Origin: Bacteroidota bacterium
Lineage (GTDB): Bacteria > Bacteroidota > Bacteroidia > Bacteroidales > F082
Assembly: GCA_023396415.1 (NCBI GenBank)
Contig: JAEWWJ010000048.1
Location: 1 to 25,925 of the forward strand
DNA length: 25,925 bases
Direction of reading: 5' to 3'
A model generated the notes under the pieces. That model worked only from the letters and a program-made list of their open reading frames with translations, was not told the origin of the DNA and made no database searches. This document shows positions 1 through 9,400 of this stretch, piece by piece. The translations under genes and the position numbers were made by a program. The first letter of the stretch is position 1. The number at the start of each line of letters is the position of its first letter.

Positions 1-75
1 CATCGAGCTTTCTAAATACTCCTGAACAATCTTGTATTTAAGGTCGTCCGGAAATTGATTTACTTTCTTTCTCAT
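1..75 (-). CDS. Transposase OrfA-like N-terminus, partial (runs off the window)
   Basis: Reading the minus strand from the ATG at 75-73 gives 25 uninterrupted codons that leave the left edge. The peptide begins MRKKVNQFPDDLKYKIVQEY. A short basic start followed by a K-IVQEYL helix is typical of the HTH_Tnp_1 domain in IS3-family OrfA proteins, which bind the IS ends and feed into the OrfAB transposase by frameshifting. The start codon lies 50 bases inside a terminus-like sequence (see 76-125), the usual distance for IS3 OrfA. Only the first helix is visible, so another small HTH protein cannot be excluded. The family call is inferred from this fragment and its position. Confidence 0.5.
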   Translation of the reverse strand, partial: MRKKVNQFPDDLKYKIVQEYLESSM

Positions 76-125
76 AATCCTGTTTTTAGTTTACTTTTTG
101 TGTAAACCTATTTCAGGACAAGACA
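1..125 (-). mobile_element. Terminal part of an IS3-like insertion sequence
   Basis: On the minus strand the sequence from 125 begins TGTCTTGTCCTGAAATAGGT. It starts with TG, as IS3-family ends do, and is followed by a short AT-rich leader and the OrfA-like start at 75. The inner part of the leader holds GTTTAC-7 nt-GTAAAC (88-106 region), a small inverted repeat that could be a transposase site. The other end and the target-site duplication lie outside the window, so the exact boundary at 125 is inferred. Confidence 0.45.
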
Positions 126-194
126 GATTCCATCTTTGAAAGAATTGACTTTCCGACCTCTGACCTTTGACCCACCGACCTTCGATTATCAGAG

Positions 195-1253
195 CTAAAC
201 ATCTTTCAGTTTATTCAAGCTATTGTATTTCATTTGTCTTTCTTTCCAGCGGTCTCTGGCGTGTTTTTGCATGTCGGTGATGGTATCTTTTTCATCCACT
301 ATTTCTAGTCCGAGTAGCGTTTCAATGATGTCTTCCATGGTTACAATGCCATCTAAGCCGCCATACTCATCCACAATGAGGGCAATATGCTCTTTTTTTT
401 CTAAGAGTTTTTCCCACAAATTAAAAAGTACTATAGTGTTGGGCACTACAACGATGTCGCGTTTTATGTCTTTCAGTTTCAATTCATAACGGTCTTCGGC
501 AAGTTTTTCAAAAACGGTTTGTCTGAACACATATCCGGTAATATTCTCTTCGTTTTTTGAAAAAACGGGAATACGCGAAAATTTGAGGTAGTCTTTGTTT
601 TTTAAAAACTGTTCTAAAAGAAGCTCTTCAGAAGCAACGGCCACAACAACTCTTGGTGTCATGATTTCTGAAACCTTTACATTTTTGAGCTTCAGTAGGT
701 TTTGAATGATTTTATGTTCCTTTTCAGAAAAAACACCTTCGTCGGTGCCGATGCTCGCCAGGGCTGCAATTTCCTCTCTGCTTGTGGTTTGCTCATGTTT
801 GTTTTTTGAAATCGCTTTCGTGATCACGGCAGAAATAAGCACCAAAGGATAAGTAATGAAGATCATAGCTTTTATAACAGCAGTGGTTATTCGGGTTAAT
901 TTTCTCCAATATTGTGCGCCAATGGTTTTGGGAATAATTTCGGTTAAAACCAAAATTAAAATGGTCAATACGGCGGATACAATTCCGAAAGATGCTACTC
1001 CAAACACCTTAACCGCTTGAGCACCAACACCTGCTGCGCCTACCGTGTGGGCAACAGTGTTGAGTGATAAAATGGCAGATAAAGGCTTGTCAATATTACT
1101 TTTTAAATCCATGAAGGTTTTTGCCCAAACATTTCCATTTTGATGTTTGACTATGAGGTATGATTGCGGCGTAGAAAGCAATACGGCTTCCATGATGGAA
1201 CAGAGAAATGAAATGAACAATGCAAGAAATAAATAGGCAAAAAGTGCGGCCAT
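195..1253 (-). CDS. CNNM/CBS-domain membrane protein (HlyC/CorC-like)
   Basis: This 352-aa integral membrane protein belongs to the CNNM (DUF21) family, whose members are linked to Mg2+ or other divalent cation export. Residues 1-150 hold the hydrophobic CNNM domain: an N-terminal helix rich in F/L/A, the conserved LSLNTVAHT-GAAGVGAQA stretch and a third hydrophobic block ending TEIIPKTIGA. Residues 195-320 form a CBS pair; it opens with VSEIMTPR and closes with LIVDEYGGLDGIVTMEDIIE, both family signatures that bind adenine nucleotides. The protein ends about 30 residues after the CBS pair, so the CorC/HlyC C-terminal domain of the longer paralogues (about 420 aa) is absent. An exact TAnnTTTG box lies 12 bases upstream of the ATG. 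Substrate not determinable. Confidence 0.88.
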   Translation of the reverse strand: MAALFAYLFLALFISFLCSIMEAVLLSTPQSYLIVKHQNGNVWAKTFMDLKSNIDKPLSAILSLNTVAHTVGAAGVGAQAVKVFGVASFGIVSAVLTILILVLTEIIPKTIGAQYWRKLTRITTAVIKAMIFITYPLVLISAVITKAISKNKHEQTTSREEIAALASIGTDEGVFSEKEHKIIQNLLKLKNVKVSEIMTPRVVVAVASEELLLEQFLKNKDYLKFSRIPVFSKNEENITGYVFRQTVFEKLAEDRYELKLKDIKRDIVVVPNTIVLFNLWEKLLEKKEHIALIVDEYGGLDGIVTMEDIIETLLGLEIVDEKDTITDMQKHARDRWKERQMKYNSLNKLKDV

Positions 1254-1264
1254 GTTTTTTTTGT

Positions 1265-1272
1265 CAAAAATA
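1265..1272 (-). promoter_or_regulatory. -7 promoter box of the CNNM gene
   Basis: The minus strand reads TATTTTTG, an exact match to the Bacteroidota sigma-ABfr box TAnnTTTG, 11 bases before the ATG at 1253. This predicts a very short leader. No TTG at the usual -33 spacing was found. Confidence 0.55.
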
Positions 1273-1330
1273 CAATTTTACAAAGGTCGAGAGCGGGTTG
1301 TTTGATTTTTGTTCTTTGATTTGCGTTTGG

Positions 1331-1348
1331 TCTCGTCTCAAGACGAGA
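1331..1348. repeat. 18-bp intergenic palindrome, copy 1, between 8-bp direct repeats
   Basis: TCTCGTCTCAAGACGAGA has 8-bp perfect arms around CA. The same 18 bp recurs at 10975-10992 and, in reverse complement, at 25315-25332. Here the word GCGTTTGG stands immediately on both sides (1323-1330 and 1349-1356), like a target-site duplication. No transposase for such an element is visible nearby. Confidence 0.8.
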
Positions 1349-1394
1349 GCGTTTGGTGTTCTGGGTTGCCAGCGCGAGAGCTGTTTTTTATTGT

Positions 1395-1418
1395 GTCACC
1401 CCTTCGGGGTTTGGTGAC
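1395..1418. repeat. Intergenic hairpin
   Basis: GTCACC at 1395-1400 pairs with GGTGAC at 1413-1418, and CCCC/GGGG pair within it around TTC. It lies 36 bases downstream of the acyltransferase stop. On the minus strand it has no following T-tract, so it is a weak candidate for an intrinsic terminator; it may instead be another short repeat. Confidence 0.45.
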
Positions 1419-1453
1419 TATTTCAACATTTATTCCATAATAATATCAGCCTT

Positions 1454-2587
1454 TCAAGCTTTTGCGTTTTGAAGTGGCTTCGTTCGTTTAAACCTTTCCC
1501 TAAACCACTGACTATAAGCTGCACTAAGGAACAAAAAGCCTACAAAAAATAGGATGCCGAGGACGTTTAAGCCCAAAAACCCAACGATAACCAGCTCTAT
1601 GAGGTAGATAAAGGGTGCCAAAAGTATCAGTGCTACAAATTTGATCGAACTGGTCCAATGATCATCTTTGACTACCTTTTTAGTAAGTTTTTGGATGATA
1701 AGAATCACCGGAAGGTGCAACACAACGCATGGCACAAACAAGATCCAAGCTAACAGACAGCTTGTTCGGACTGGCTTTTTGTGGGTTTCGGCAGGAACAG
1801 GTATTGTTTCCGATTTTTCCAATTGTTCGAGGTAGGTTTTGTCGTTGTTTAACCGGACAAACAGATCTTTTTCGCGTTTTGGCCTGCGCTTAATGGTTTC
1901 TACCAATACATCATGCTGCTCAAATTTGTTGACGTGCAGCATTAAGGCCTTCAGGGCAATTTTAAGATCATCCATCAGCTGAAGACTGGCTTTGGCAGGT
2001 TGTTCCGCGTACCGATTTTGGTAGTTTTGAATGGAGATTGGTTGGCCAAAAACGACCAAAACCTCGCTGTGGCTGCGCAAATGATCTTCGTAGTTCAGGC
2101 CTACCGGCACAATATGCAATCCGCTTTTAAAATCCGACTGCTGCTCCACTTCAAAGGCCATTCGGGCAACGCCTTTTTGCAAAGGGCGCAAAACCCAATG
2201 GCGGTCGTGGTTGCCTTCGGGAAAGATGAGGATGGTTTCATTTTTGAGCAACAGCGCAATGGTGTGGGCCATGGCTTCGTCGTTTTTTTTCATATTGGCA
2301 TGGCCATCGCGAAAGCGATAAATGGGCAACATTTGGAGTTTACCCAACCAAAAGCGTGCTGTTGAGCTCGAAAAGATGCTGGCTCTGGTGATAAACCATG
2401 GGTTTCGGTACGATGAAACGGCCACCAAAAGCGCATCCATGAAGGCATTTTGGTGGTTGATAGCAAAAATAACGGGGCCTTTCAGTGGCACATTTTCCAA
2501 GCCATGCACTTGGTAGCGCCTATAAAAAAGCTTCAATCCAAGGCGGACGTATTGTTTGAGCAAACGGTAGAGCAATCCGGGTTTCAT
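1454..2587 (-). CDS. Lysophospholipid acyltransferase family protein (PlsC-like)
   Basis: The 377-aa product is a membrane-associated acyltransferase of the glycerolipid (PlsC/LPLAT) family, expected to transfer an acyl chain to a lysophospholipid or related acceptor. Residues 40-51 read IFAINH-QNAFMD with His45 and Asp51; the five-residue spacing is one longer than the classical HX4D motif but is common in the NHPNxxLD branch of the family. FPEG stands at 122-125, followed by NHDRHW. The N-terminal acyltransferase region covers about 1-230. After a charged linker, residues 275-300 and 315-365 are hydrophobic and form probable membrane helices. The substrate is unknown. A near match to the -7 box (GATTTTTG, minus strand, 2628-2635) lies upstream. 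Confidence 0.85.
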   Translation of the reverse strand: MKPGLLYRLLKQYVRLGLKLFYRRYQVHGLENVPLKGPVIFAINHQNAFMDALLVAVSSYRNPWFITRASIFSSSTARFWLGKLQMLPIYRFRDGHANMKKNDEAMAHTIALLLKNETILIFPEGNHDRHWVLRPLQKGVARMAFEVEQQSDFKSGLHIVPVGLNYEDHLRSHSEVLVVFGQPISIQNYQNRYAEQPAKASLQLMDDLKIALKALMLHVNKFEQHDVLVETIKRRPKREKDLFVRLNNDKTYLEQLEKSETIPVPAETHKKPVRTSCLLAWILFVPCVVLHLPVILIIQKLTKKVVKDDHWTSSIKFVALILLAPFIYLIELVIVGFLGLNVLGILFFVGFLFLSAAYSQWFRERFKRTKPLQNAKA

Positions 2588-2828
2588 GTTGTTATGTGTT
2601 GTGGCCCGCTAAGGCGTTGCATAGTTACAAAAATCCGGGCCATAAAATGTGTTTGGCTCTTTATTATGGTCGAAAATCTTTTGAGCTGATAGCTTTCGAT
2701 CGCAACCTTAGGAGCTGTAAAAGGCAGCATTTGAAAATCAAATTCAAGATAAATGAGGGTTTAAAAATAACGTCCAGACCATTGACTTTCAGCCTTACTA
2801 CCATCAAACTTTCACATAAAAGCCCTCT

Positions 2829-3998
2829 TTAAGCCTTTCGCAGCGCCAATACAAACGTACTTCCTTTGTTGACGGTGCTGCTCACCCTGAGTGAGCCACC
2901 CATCCGCAAGGCAAGGTCGTTGCTGAGAATTAACCCGATACCTGTGCTTTGTTCACCTTTAGTTCCGGGTCGCGACACCTTTTCGCTGATGCGGAACAGA
3001 CAGGCCAGCAGTTCTTTGCTCATGCCGATGCCCGAATCTTTTACGCTGATTTCAACTCCGGATGCTGTGTCGGAAATACTGATTTCAACTGAACCGTTTA
3101 CAGGTGTAAACTTAATGGCATTCGACAACAGATTGCGCAAAATCATATCCAGCATATCAGCATCAGCCACTGCTTTCAAAGTTTCGGAGGGGTTGAAGCG
3201 GAGGGTGATGTTTTTTTCATCGGCGGCCACTTGTTGCATGGTCATGGCTTCCAGAACGTGCTTGTTGACAAATAGGGGTTGGATGTTGCTTTCCAATGTT
3301 CCCATTTGAATTTGGGTCCATTTCAACAGGTTGTCGAGCAGTTTTTTTATGTTGGTGGCCGAGCTGTAGAGGGCATCCACAAAGGAAGTGACCTCGATCT
3401 GTGATAAATCCTGAAAGCGCGTGGCTAAAATTTCGGCGGCCATCAGACAGCCATTGAAAGGGTTGCGCAAATCGTGGGAGATGATGGAAAAAAACTTGTC
3501 CTTCTCGGCATTTAGTGCAGCCAGACGTTCGTTGTTGTTGTGGATGGTTTCTTGCGAAAGCATCAGCTCTTGATTAAGAGTTTGAAGGTGGGTGTTTTTT
3601 TCGGCCAAAAGACTACGCATCATTTTCAGTTCAATGTGTGTAGCAACCCTGGCCAAAAGTTCTTCGCTTCTGAAAGGCTTGGTGATATAGTCAACAGCAC
3701 CTTCTTCAAAGCCCTGAACAATGTCATCAAGTTCGGTTTTGGCGGTTAAAAAATTGACAGGTATCTCGGCCATTGACGGGTTTGCCTTCTTCATCTCGAG
3801 CACTTCGAAGCCACTGATTCCCGGCATCATAATATCGAGCAGCACCAAATCGGGGAGCTTCAATTCCAAATATTTCAAGGCGTTTTCGCCGCTGTTGGCA
3901 ACAACCACTTTGTATCCGTTGGCCATAAGCAAACTCGACAACAGTTGCAAGTTGCGCGGATTGTCGTCAACAGCAAGTATGGTGGCATCTTTCTTCAT
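2829..3998 (-). CDS. Response regulator-histidine kinase hybrid (REC-HisKA-HATPase)
   Basis: This 389-aa cytoplasmic protein starts with a receiver domain (1-120): acidic pair Asp11/Asp12, phospho-acceptor Asp55 in LVLLDIMMPG, Thr85 and Lys107. A coiled coil (125-168) leads to HisKA with the H-box FFSIISHDLRNPF (His175), then HATPase_c with the N-box NLLSNAIKF, DSGIGM and a STGIGL G2-box. It has no transmembrane segment or PAS domain. A REC placed ahead of a kinase core usually means that phosphorylation by another kinase controls the output kinase. That fits its place as the last gene of the operon behind two hybrid kinases. The receiver has Asn82 in IPVNFLTAKTE, where Ile or Val is usual. 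The gene begins 40 bases after the broken kinase. Confidence 0.9.
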   Translation of the reverse strand: MKKDATILAVDDNPRNLQLLSSLLMANGYKVVVANSGENALKYLELKLPDLVLLDIMMPGISGFEVLEMKKANPSMAEIPVNFLTAKTELDDIVQGFEEGAVDYITKPFRSEELLARVATHIELKMMRSLLAEKNTHLQTLNQELMLSQETIHNNNERLAALNAEKDKFFSIISHDLRNPFNGCLMAAEILATRFQDLSQIEVTSFVDALYSSATNIKKLLDNLLKWTQIQMGTLESNIQPLFVNKHVLEAMTMQQVAADEKNITLRFNPSETLKAVADADMLDMILRNLLSNAIKFTPVNGSVEISISDTASGVEISVKDSGIGMSKELLACLFRISEKVSRPGTKGEQSTGIGLILSNDLALRMGGSLRVSSTVNKGSTFVLALRKA

Positions 3999-4038
3999 CA
4001 GGAGGATGTTTTTTTTTGTTACTGTAAAAAGCGATGTT

Positions 4039-6415
4039 TTACATCATTTTCATGTTATTAACCAGCTGATTTAAATGGTGATGGTAGCTCTCGAAGTCAA
4101 AATTTTGTTGGTCTTTTTTAAGTAGCTGAATCAAATCAATCATTTCCATGAAGGCAAATTGCCGCGTGATAAATTCCATTTCGTTCAAGAAGCCATCCAG
4201 CAGCTCAATGTCCATAAAAATAAGCAGTTGGTCAAGTTTTTGTTGGAGGTTTCTTTCGTCGAAGGCCTGTTTGAAGCCTTGAATTTGTTCATTGCTAATG
4301 CTTTGTTTTGGAATATCGGCGGGTTGTTTGGTATCAGGCATACCGATAACCTCAAACGGCAAATGTTGGGTAAGCATGTCAACCAGATCGTTTCTGCCGA
4401 TGGGTTTGCGCACATAATCATCAAAAAGTGATTTAATCTTTGCGTCATCGTGGGCCATTGACGATGCCGTGAAAGCCACAATAGGAATGTCTTTTGTTTG
4501 TTCGTGGTGTCGGAGCAAATCCGTGGCTTCATAGCCGCTCATCACCGGCATTCGTAAATCCATCAGCACAAGGTCGGGCAGCTCGTTGATGCATTTGTCC
4601 ACGCCTTCTTTTCCGCTAGCGGCCTCTATCACTTGAATGTTATGGGTGTTCAAAAAACTTTTAACCAACTGCCTGTTAAAGTCCACATCGTCCTCCACCA
4701 AAATTTTAGAGCCTTGAAATTGAATTTCGCAGTCCTGCCAATGGTGTTGCGGTTTGCTTTCGCGCAGCTCATTTGATATGGCCACCTTATTGATATTCAG
4801 TGTAAAGGTGGAGCCTACATTCACCTTGCTTTCAACGGTGAGGGTTCCGCCCATCATCAGGACGAGTTTTTTGGAGATGGCCAAGCCAAGACCTGTGCCG
4901 TCGTATTTGCGGATGTTGGAGCTTTCGACTTGAAAAAAGGAGTTAAAAAGCTTTGGCATTGCTTTTTCGGGAATCCCGATGCCGGTGTCGCTGATGCTAA
5001 TGCTGAGACTGATGCTATCGTTTTCGGTGGGGTGATTCGCAAAGGATACTTTGGCGTTCACGCCCCCGGTGTGGGTAAATTTGATGGCATTTCCGATAAG
5101 GTTGAATAAAATTTGTCGCAAGCGTGTGTCGTCCAAGAGGAGTTGTGAGGGCAAATCGGAAGGGATTTCGATGTTCAATGAGAGGTTTTTCTCCAACAAC
5201 TTGACTTGAAAAATCTGGCTGATGTCGGCAAAAACATTGGCGATGTTCACCGATTCGGGCTGTAGCATCAAGCGTCCCGATTCAATTTTTGAGAGGTCGA
5301 GAATGTCATTGATGAGTGTAAGCAGGGTTTTTCCGCTGGTGAGCACCGCGTTGATATAGGTTTTGTTTTGGGCGTTATAATAAAATTTCTGAAAAGCCCA
5401 GAATGGCATTCATAGGTGTGCGTATTTCATGGCTCATGGTGGCCAAAAATTCCGATTTGGCATTGTTGGCCTCTTCGGCCAGACGACGGGCCTCCACAAT
5501 TTCGACTTCATACTTGGCCCTGTTGATGGTGGCCGAAATAATTTCGCCGGCCAAGCGCAACAAAGCAATATGTTCATCCGACCATTCTCGTTCTTTTTTT
5601 ACACTGTCGAAGCCAATGAATCCATAAAACTTTTTGCCATAAAACATCGGTAGCGTCAATAGCGAGATGATACCTTGAGGCTCCAAGACTTCTTTTTCGG
5701 CATGTTATTCAGGGCCGATCTCGGTAATGCGAGGAATATAAACATGTTCGTTGCGGGCAAATTTTTGTTTCCAAAGAGGTACCAATTCATAGGGAAGGCC
5801 TTGCAGGTTGTCCATTTCGGGACTGATGCCCTCGCCGCACCACTCATAAACATTGTACAACAAATCGGTGGAGGTTTCCAGCTCAAAAATTTACACCCCG
5901 TCCACTTGGGTATAATCGCCCAAGCGACTTAAAGTAGTATTGATAGCGTCAGGAACCTCAGCCGTTGGTGATTGCACCAGCAGCGTCGAAAAATTGATGA
6001 TAAGGTTGTGCAACTCGTTGAGCGAGCTAAGCTTTGACTGGCTTTGCTCTAAAATATGAAGGTGATGGCCGGCAGGAGTGATCATTCCCACGCCACGAAT
6101 CCATCCATCGGTGTTTGAGGTTACTTTTCCTTTGGCCTCGAAGCGTTCGGATTTTTTGTTTCGAAAACTCAGTTCCCAGCAATGACCTATAGGTTTGTCT
6201 TGCAGCAGCAACGCTTTGAAAGAAGCCGCTTCATTGGCATTGATTTGCTGAAAAAGCGATTCCTCTGCAAGGCTAACATCCGTGCTGCTCACTGCATTTT
6301 CGGAGCTACTGCTTTGCCAAACAATTTGCAAACTGCCATTTGCGGGCCGGGCTGTATAATTGAACAGGAACAACGAAAGGTCCTGCAAAGTTTGATCCAG
6401 TTGTAGAATACCCAT
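4039..6415 (-). pseudogene. Broken hybrid histidine kinase (PAS-like, GAF, HisKA, HATPase, REC)
   Basis: Four open stretches join into one hybrid kinase of about 790 codons. Residues 1-175 (from ATG 6415) hold a PAS-like part and helical linker, ending at an in-frame TAA at 5893-5891. The same frame continues through a GAF domain (IFELE, then NVYEWCGEG) to a second TAA at 5707-5705. It resumes with HAEKEVLEPQGIISLLTLP, then the H-box FLATMSHEIRTPMNAILGF. A frameshift near 5377-5410 moves to the frame that holds the HATPase (DTGIGI, GTGLGL), a REC domain (VEDDVD, LVLMDLRMP, YVRKP) and a 90-aa helical tail. The intact neighbour has Tyr where the first TAA stands (VDRVYIF against VDGV-stop-IF). 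The ATG follows the upstream kinase stop by one base, so it was translated as part of that operon. It is probably decayed; sequencing error is the alternative. Confidence 0.85.
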
Positions 6416-6416
6416 T

Positions 6417-9400
6417 TTATTTATACTGTTTTTTTATCAAAATAGTAAGATCATCGGCAGTAAAAGGTTTAGAGAGGTAGTCTGTGCATCCGGCAGCAAT
6501 ACAGTCATGCCGATCGTCGTTGGCGGCATAAGCAGTAACTGCAATAATGGGCAATTGTTGGTCAAAAAGTCTGATTTGGCGGGTAGCTTCGAGGCCATCC
6601 ATCACCGGCATTTTAATATCCATCAGCACCAAATTGATGCTTGGGTGTTCTTTAACCATGCGCACGGCTTCTTCTCCGTTTTGGGCGTAGAGGATATTAT
6701 AGCCCGAATTGCTTAAAATTCTTTTGATATACAATACATTCAGCAGCTCATCTTCGGCAATAAGGATGGTGGGTGCTTTATCGGATTTTATCATTTTGTT
6801 GACGATAGTTTTAGGCCCGGACATATCTGTGCAGGGCAAATTGATGGTGAAGCTGGTACCATTTTCAGCAGAGCTTTCAAGGGCAATGCTTCCTTTGAGG
6901 AGCTCGGTGAGTCCTTTCACTATGGTTAGTCCTAAGCCGCTGCCCTCGTATTGGCGTGTGCTTGAGTTGTCGGCCTGCATAAAAGGTTCAAAAATTTTGT
7001 TTTTGGCTTCGGTAGAGATTCCGATTCCGCTGTCGCTTACGCGAAGTACAATTTCATGCTCTTGCAGCTCAAAACCAAAGCGCACAAAACCTTTTTGGGT
7101 ATATTTAATGGCGTTTCCAACCAATTCGTTGGTAATTTTCGACAACATACCTATATCGGAGATGATCACCGAACCGGCTGGCAGCTCGTTTGTGAGCATT
7201 TGAAGTTCGAGATTTTTTGTTTTGGCTTCAAAAAGGTTTTTGCGATACACCTCCTCCATTATCGCTTTAAGGTTGACTTTTTCGGGATGAACAATCATGT
7301 TTCCCGACATCAACAGCGAAACATCCATAATGTCATTGATGGTGTCGGTAAGGCGCGACACGCTGATGTTTAAGGCCGAAACAAAATCTTTTTTGTCGTC
7401 GGGCGTGAGGCTGTCGTCTGACAAAAACTGCGCAAAACCCACGATGCCGTTCAGTGGTGTTCGTACCTCGTGGGACACATTGTTAAGGAAAGCCGTTTTG
7501 AGCCTGTCGCTCGCCATCGCTCTTTCTTTTTGGATGTCGAGTTCGATATTTTTTGCAATAATTTCTTCGTTCTGATGCCTCAGCAAATTGTTGAGATCCA
7601 GTAGTTGTTCATTTTGTTTTTGCAGTGTTTCTTTGTTTTGAATCAACAACTCATCGGTATTTTGCCTGATTTTGAGGTTGGTAAGCAGCTCAGCAAAAAT
7701 GCGGAGCAATGAAAGCTCCGAATCGGTAAATGCCCGTTCCGATTTCACGGCGTCAAAACCCACATAACCCAAGCAATTGTTGCCTTCCATAAACGGCAGT
7801 GTAATGAGCGATTGTATGCCTTGCGGCTCCAGAATCTCACGCAGCGCATCGCCCTCTGGGAGTTTCGACACAGAAGGCACATGCGTCATCAGTCCCTGCC
7901 GGTGCGCGGTCACCCAATCGGGAAATATCTCGTTGGGTACTTTCTGCAGCTCGGCAATGGCGGGTGGTGTTTTTTCGGAACACCATTCAAAAGTGTTGTT
8001 CATGCAATCGTTTTCCCAGTCATAGTCGAAGATATACACCCGGTCAACGCCGGCAAAAGAACCGATTTCGGCCAAGGCTTTGTTGATTTCAACCTCTATC
8101 TCGCTCAGTGGCAAGTTAATAAAGCGTGTGGCCAACATGGTGAGCATCCGCATGAGCTTGTTGTTAAAAATAAGTTCCGATTCCAAGGTAAGGAGCGTGG
8201 TAGTGTCGCGGACTACCGAAACCACTTTTTCATCGCCCATAGGGCTAAGGCGTCCCTCGAAATGGTTCACCTGGTTGCCCACGGTGAGGTCGAAAGAAAT
8301 GACCACCGTTTCGTGTTGCCTCAGGCATTGGTGGATGGCCGAAAGGATATGATTGGCTTGCACTTCATCAAAAATATCTTTCAGATACTGTCCCTTTTTG
8401 GGCTGATAAGTCTCGTTTGGAAACAGTTTCTGGTTGATATAAACATCAAGATATTTGCCCTCTTTGTCGTGGATAAAAATCATATCCGGCATGGAGGCCA
8501 AGATGGCTTGCAGGCGATCGCTGGTTTCTATGAGTTTTGTTGCGGCTCTTTTTTGTTGTGTAATGTCAATCATGACCCCTACAGTGCCTATCAGCTCCCT
8601 TGCAGAAGAGAAGAGCGGTGAGGCGGAGATGGAAAAGGTGTTGAGGCTGCCATCTTTGTAAAAAAAGTCGGCTTCATATTGGTCAATGCTGCCGTTGAAG
8701 CGCTGAAAAGTTTTTTCAGCCATGAGGCGATAAGTTTCCTCTGGCACAAAGGCACTGAAAAGGCTGCCGATGAGTTGTTCTTTGTTGCTCCCCAACATGC
8801 GGGCGAGGGTTTCGTTGCAATAAACGATGCGTTCTTCTAGGTCAACGATAACAATTCCGGCATTGGCATTTTCGGCCACCGCCCTATAGCGCGATTCGCT
8901 CTCGAACAGTGCCTGCATGGCTTTGTTGTGGGCAGTGGTGTCAATCAAAGTAAGTTGAACGAGGTCTTTTTCGTACATTGAAAGTCGAAAAGTATGCACT
9001 TTGGCATCCCAAAGGTCTCCGGAAAATGACCTGAAATGACAATCGAAGGTTTTGTCGTTGGTATCGGAAAGCAGTTGTAGTTTTTCAAGAATCTGCTGGC
9101 GGTTGAAATAAAGATCGTCTTCGTTTTGAGGTGGCAGGAGCTCCTCTATGGATTTGCCCACCAAATCGCTGCGGTGCTGGCAGCCGAAGGCGGCAAGGGC
9201 AGCTTTATTTAAATCGAACACCAGTCGGTTCGACTCTTCGATAACCAAAACCGGCACTGGCGAATCGTAATAAAGGGTGCGGATATATTCTTGATTTTCA
9301 ATCAGGGTAAGCTCGGATTTTTTGAGGTCGGTGATGTCGTGATAGATGGCCCCCAAGAGGTAATGGTCGCTGTATTCCACCGGAAACAATGTGGTTGAAA

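Noticed and set aside
1395..1418. Hairpin as intrinsic terminator of the acyltransferase gene
   Set aside because: No T-tract follows on the minus strand; kept only as a hairpin.
4027..4052. GATGT-AAA-ACATC hairpin at the end of the broken kinase with a nearby T-run
   Set aside because: The stem has only 5 bp and overlaps the stop codon; too weak to call a terminator within an operon.
5891..5893. Programmed readthrough or genetic code change at the in-frame TAA
   Set aside because: All other genes in the window use TAA as a normal stop, and a second TAA plus a frameshift follow, so decay or error is simpler.
7812..8621. 269-codon plus-strand frame opposite the large kinase
   Set aside because: It is antisense to the conserved GAF and PAS region of the 1341-aa kinase and has the His- and Phe-rich composition of a shadow frame.
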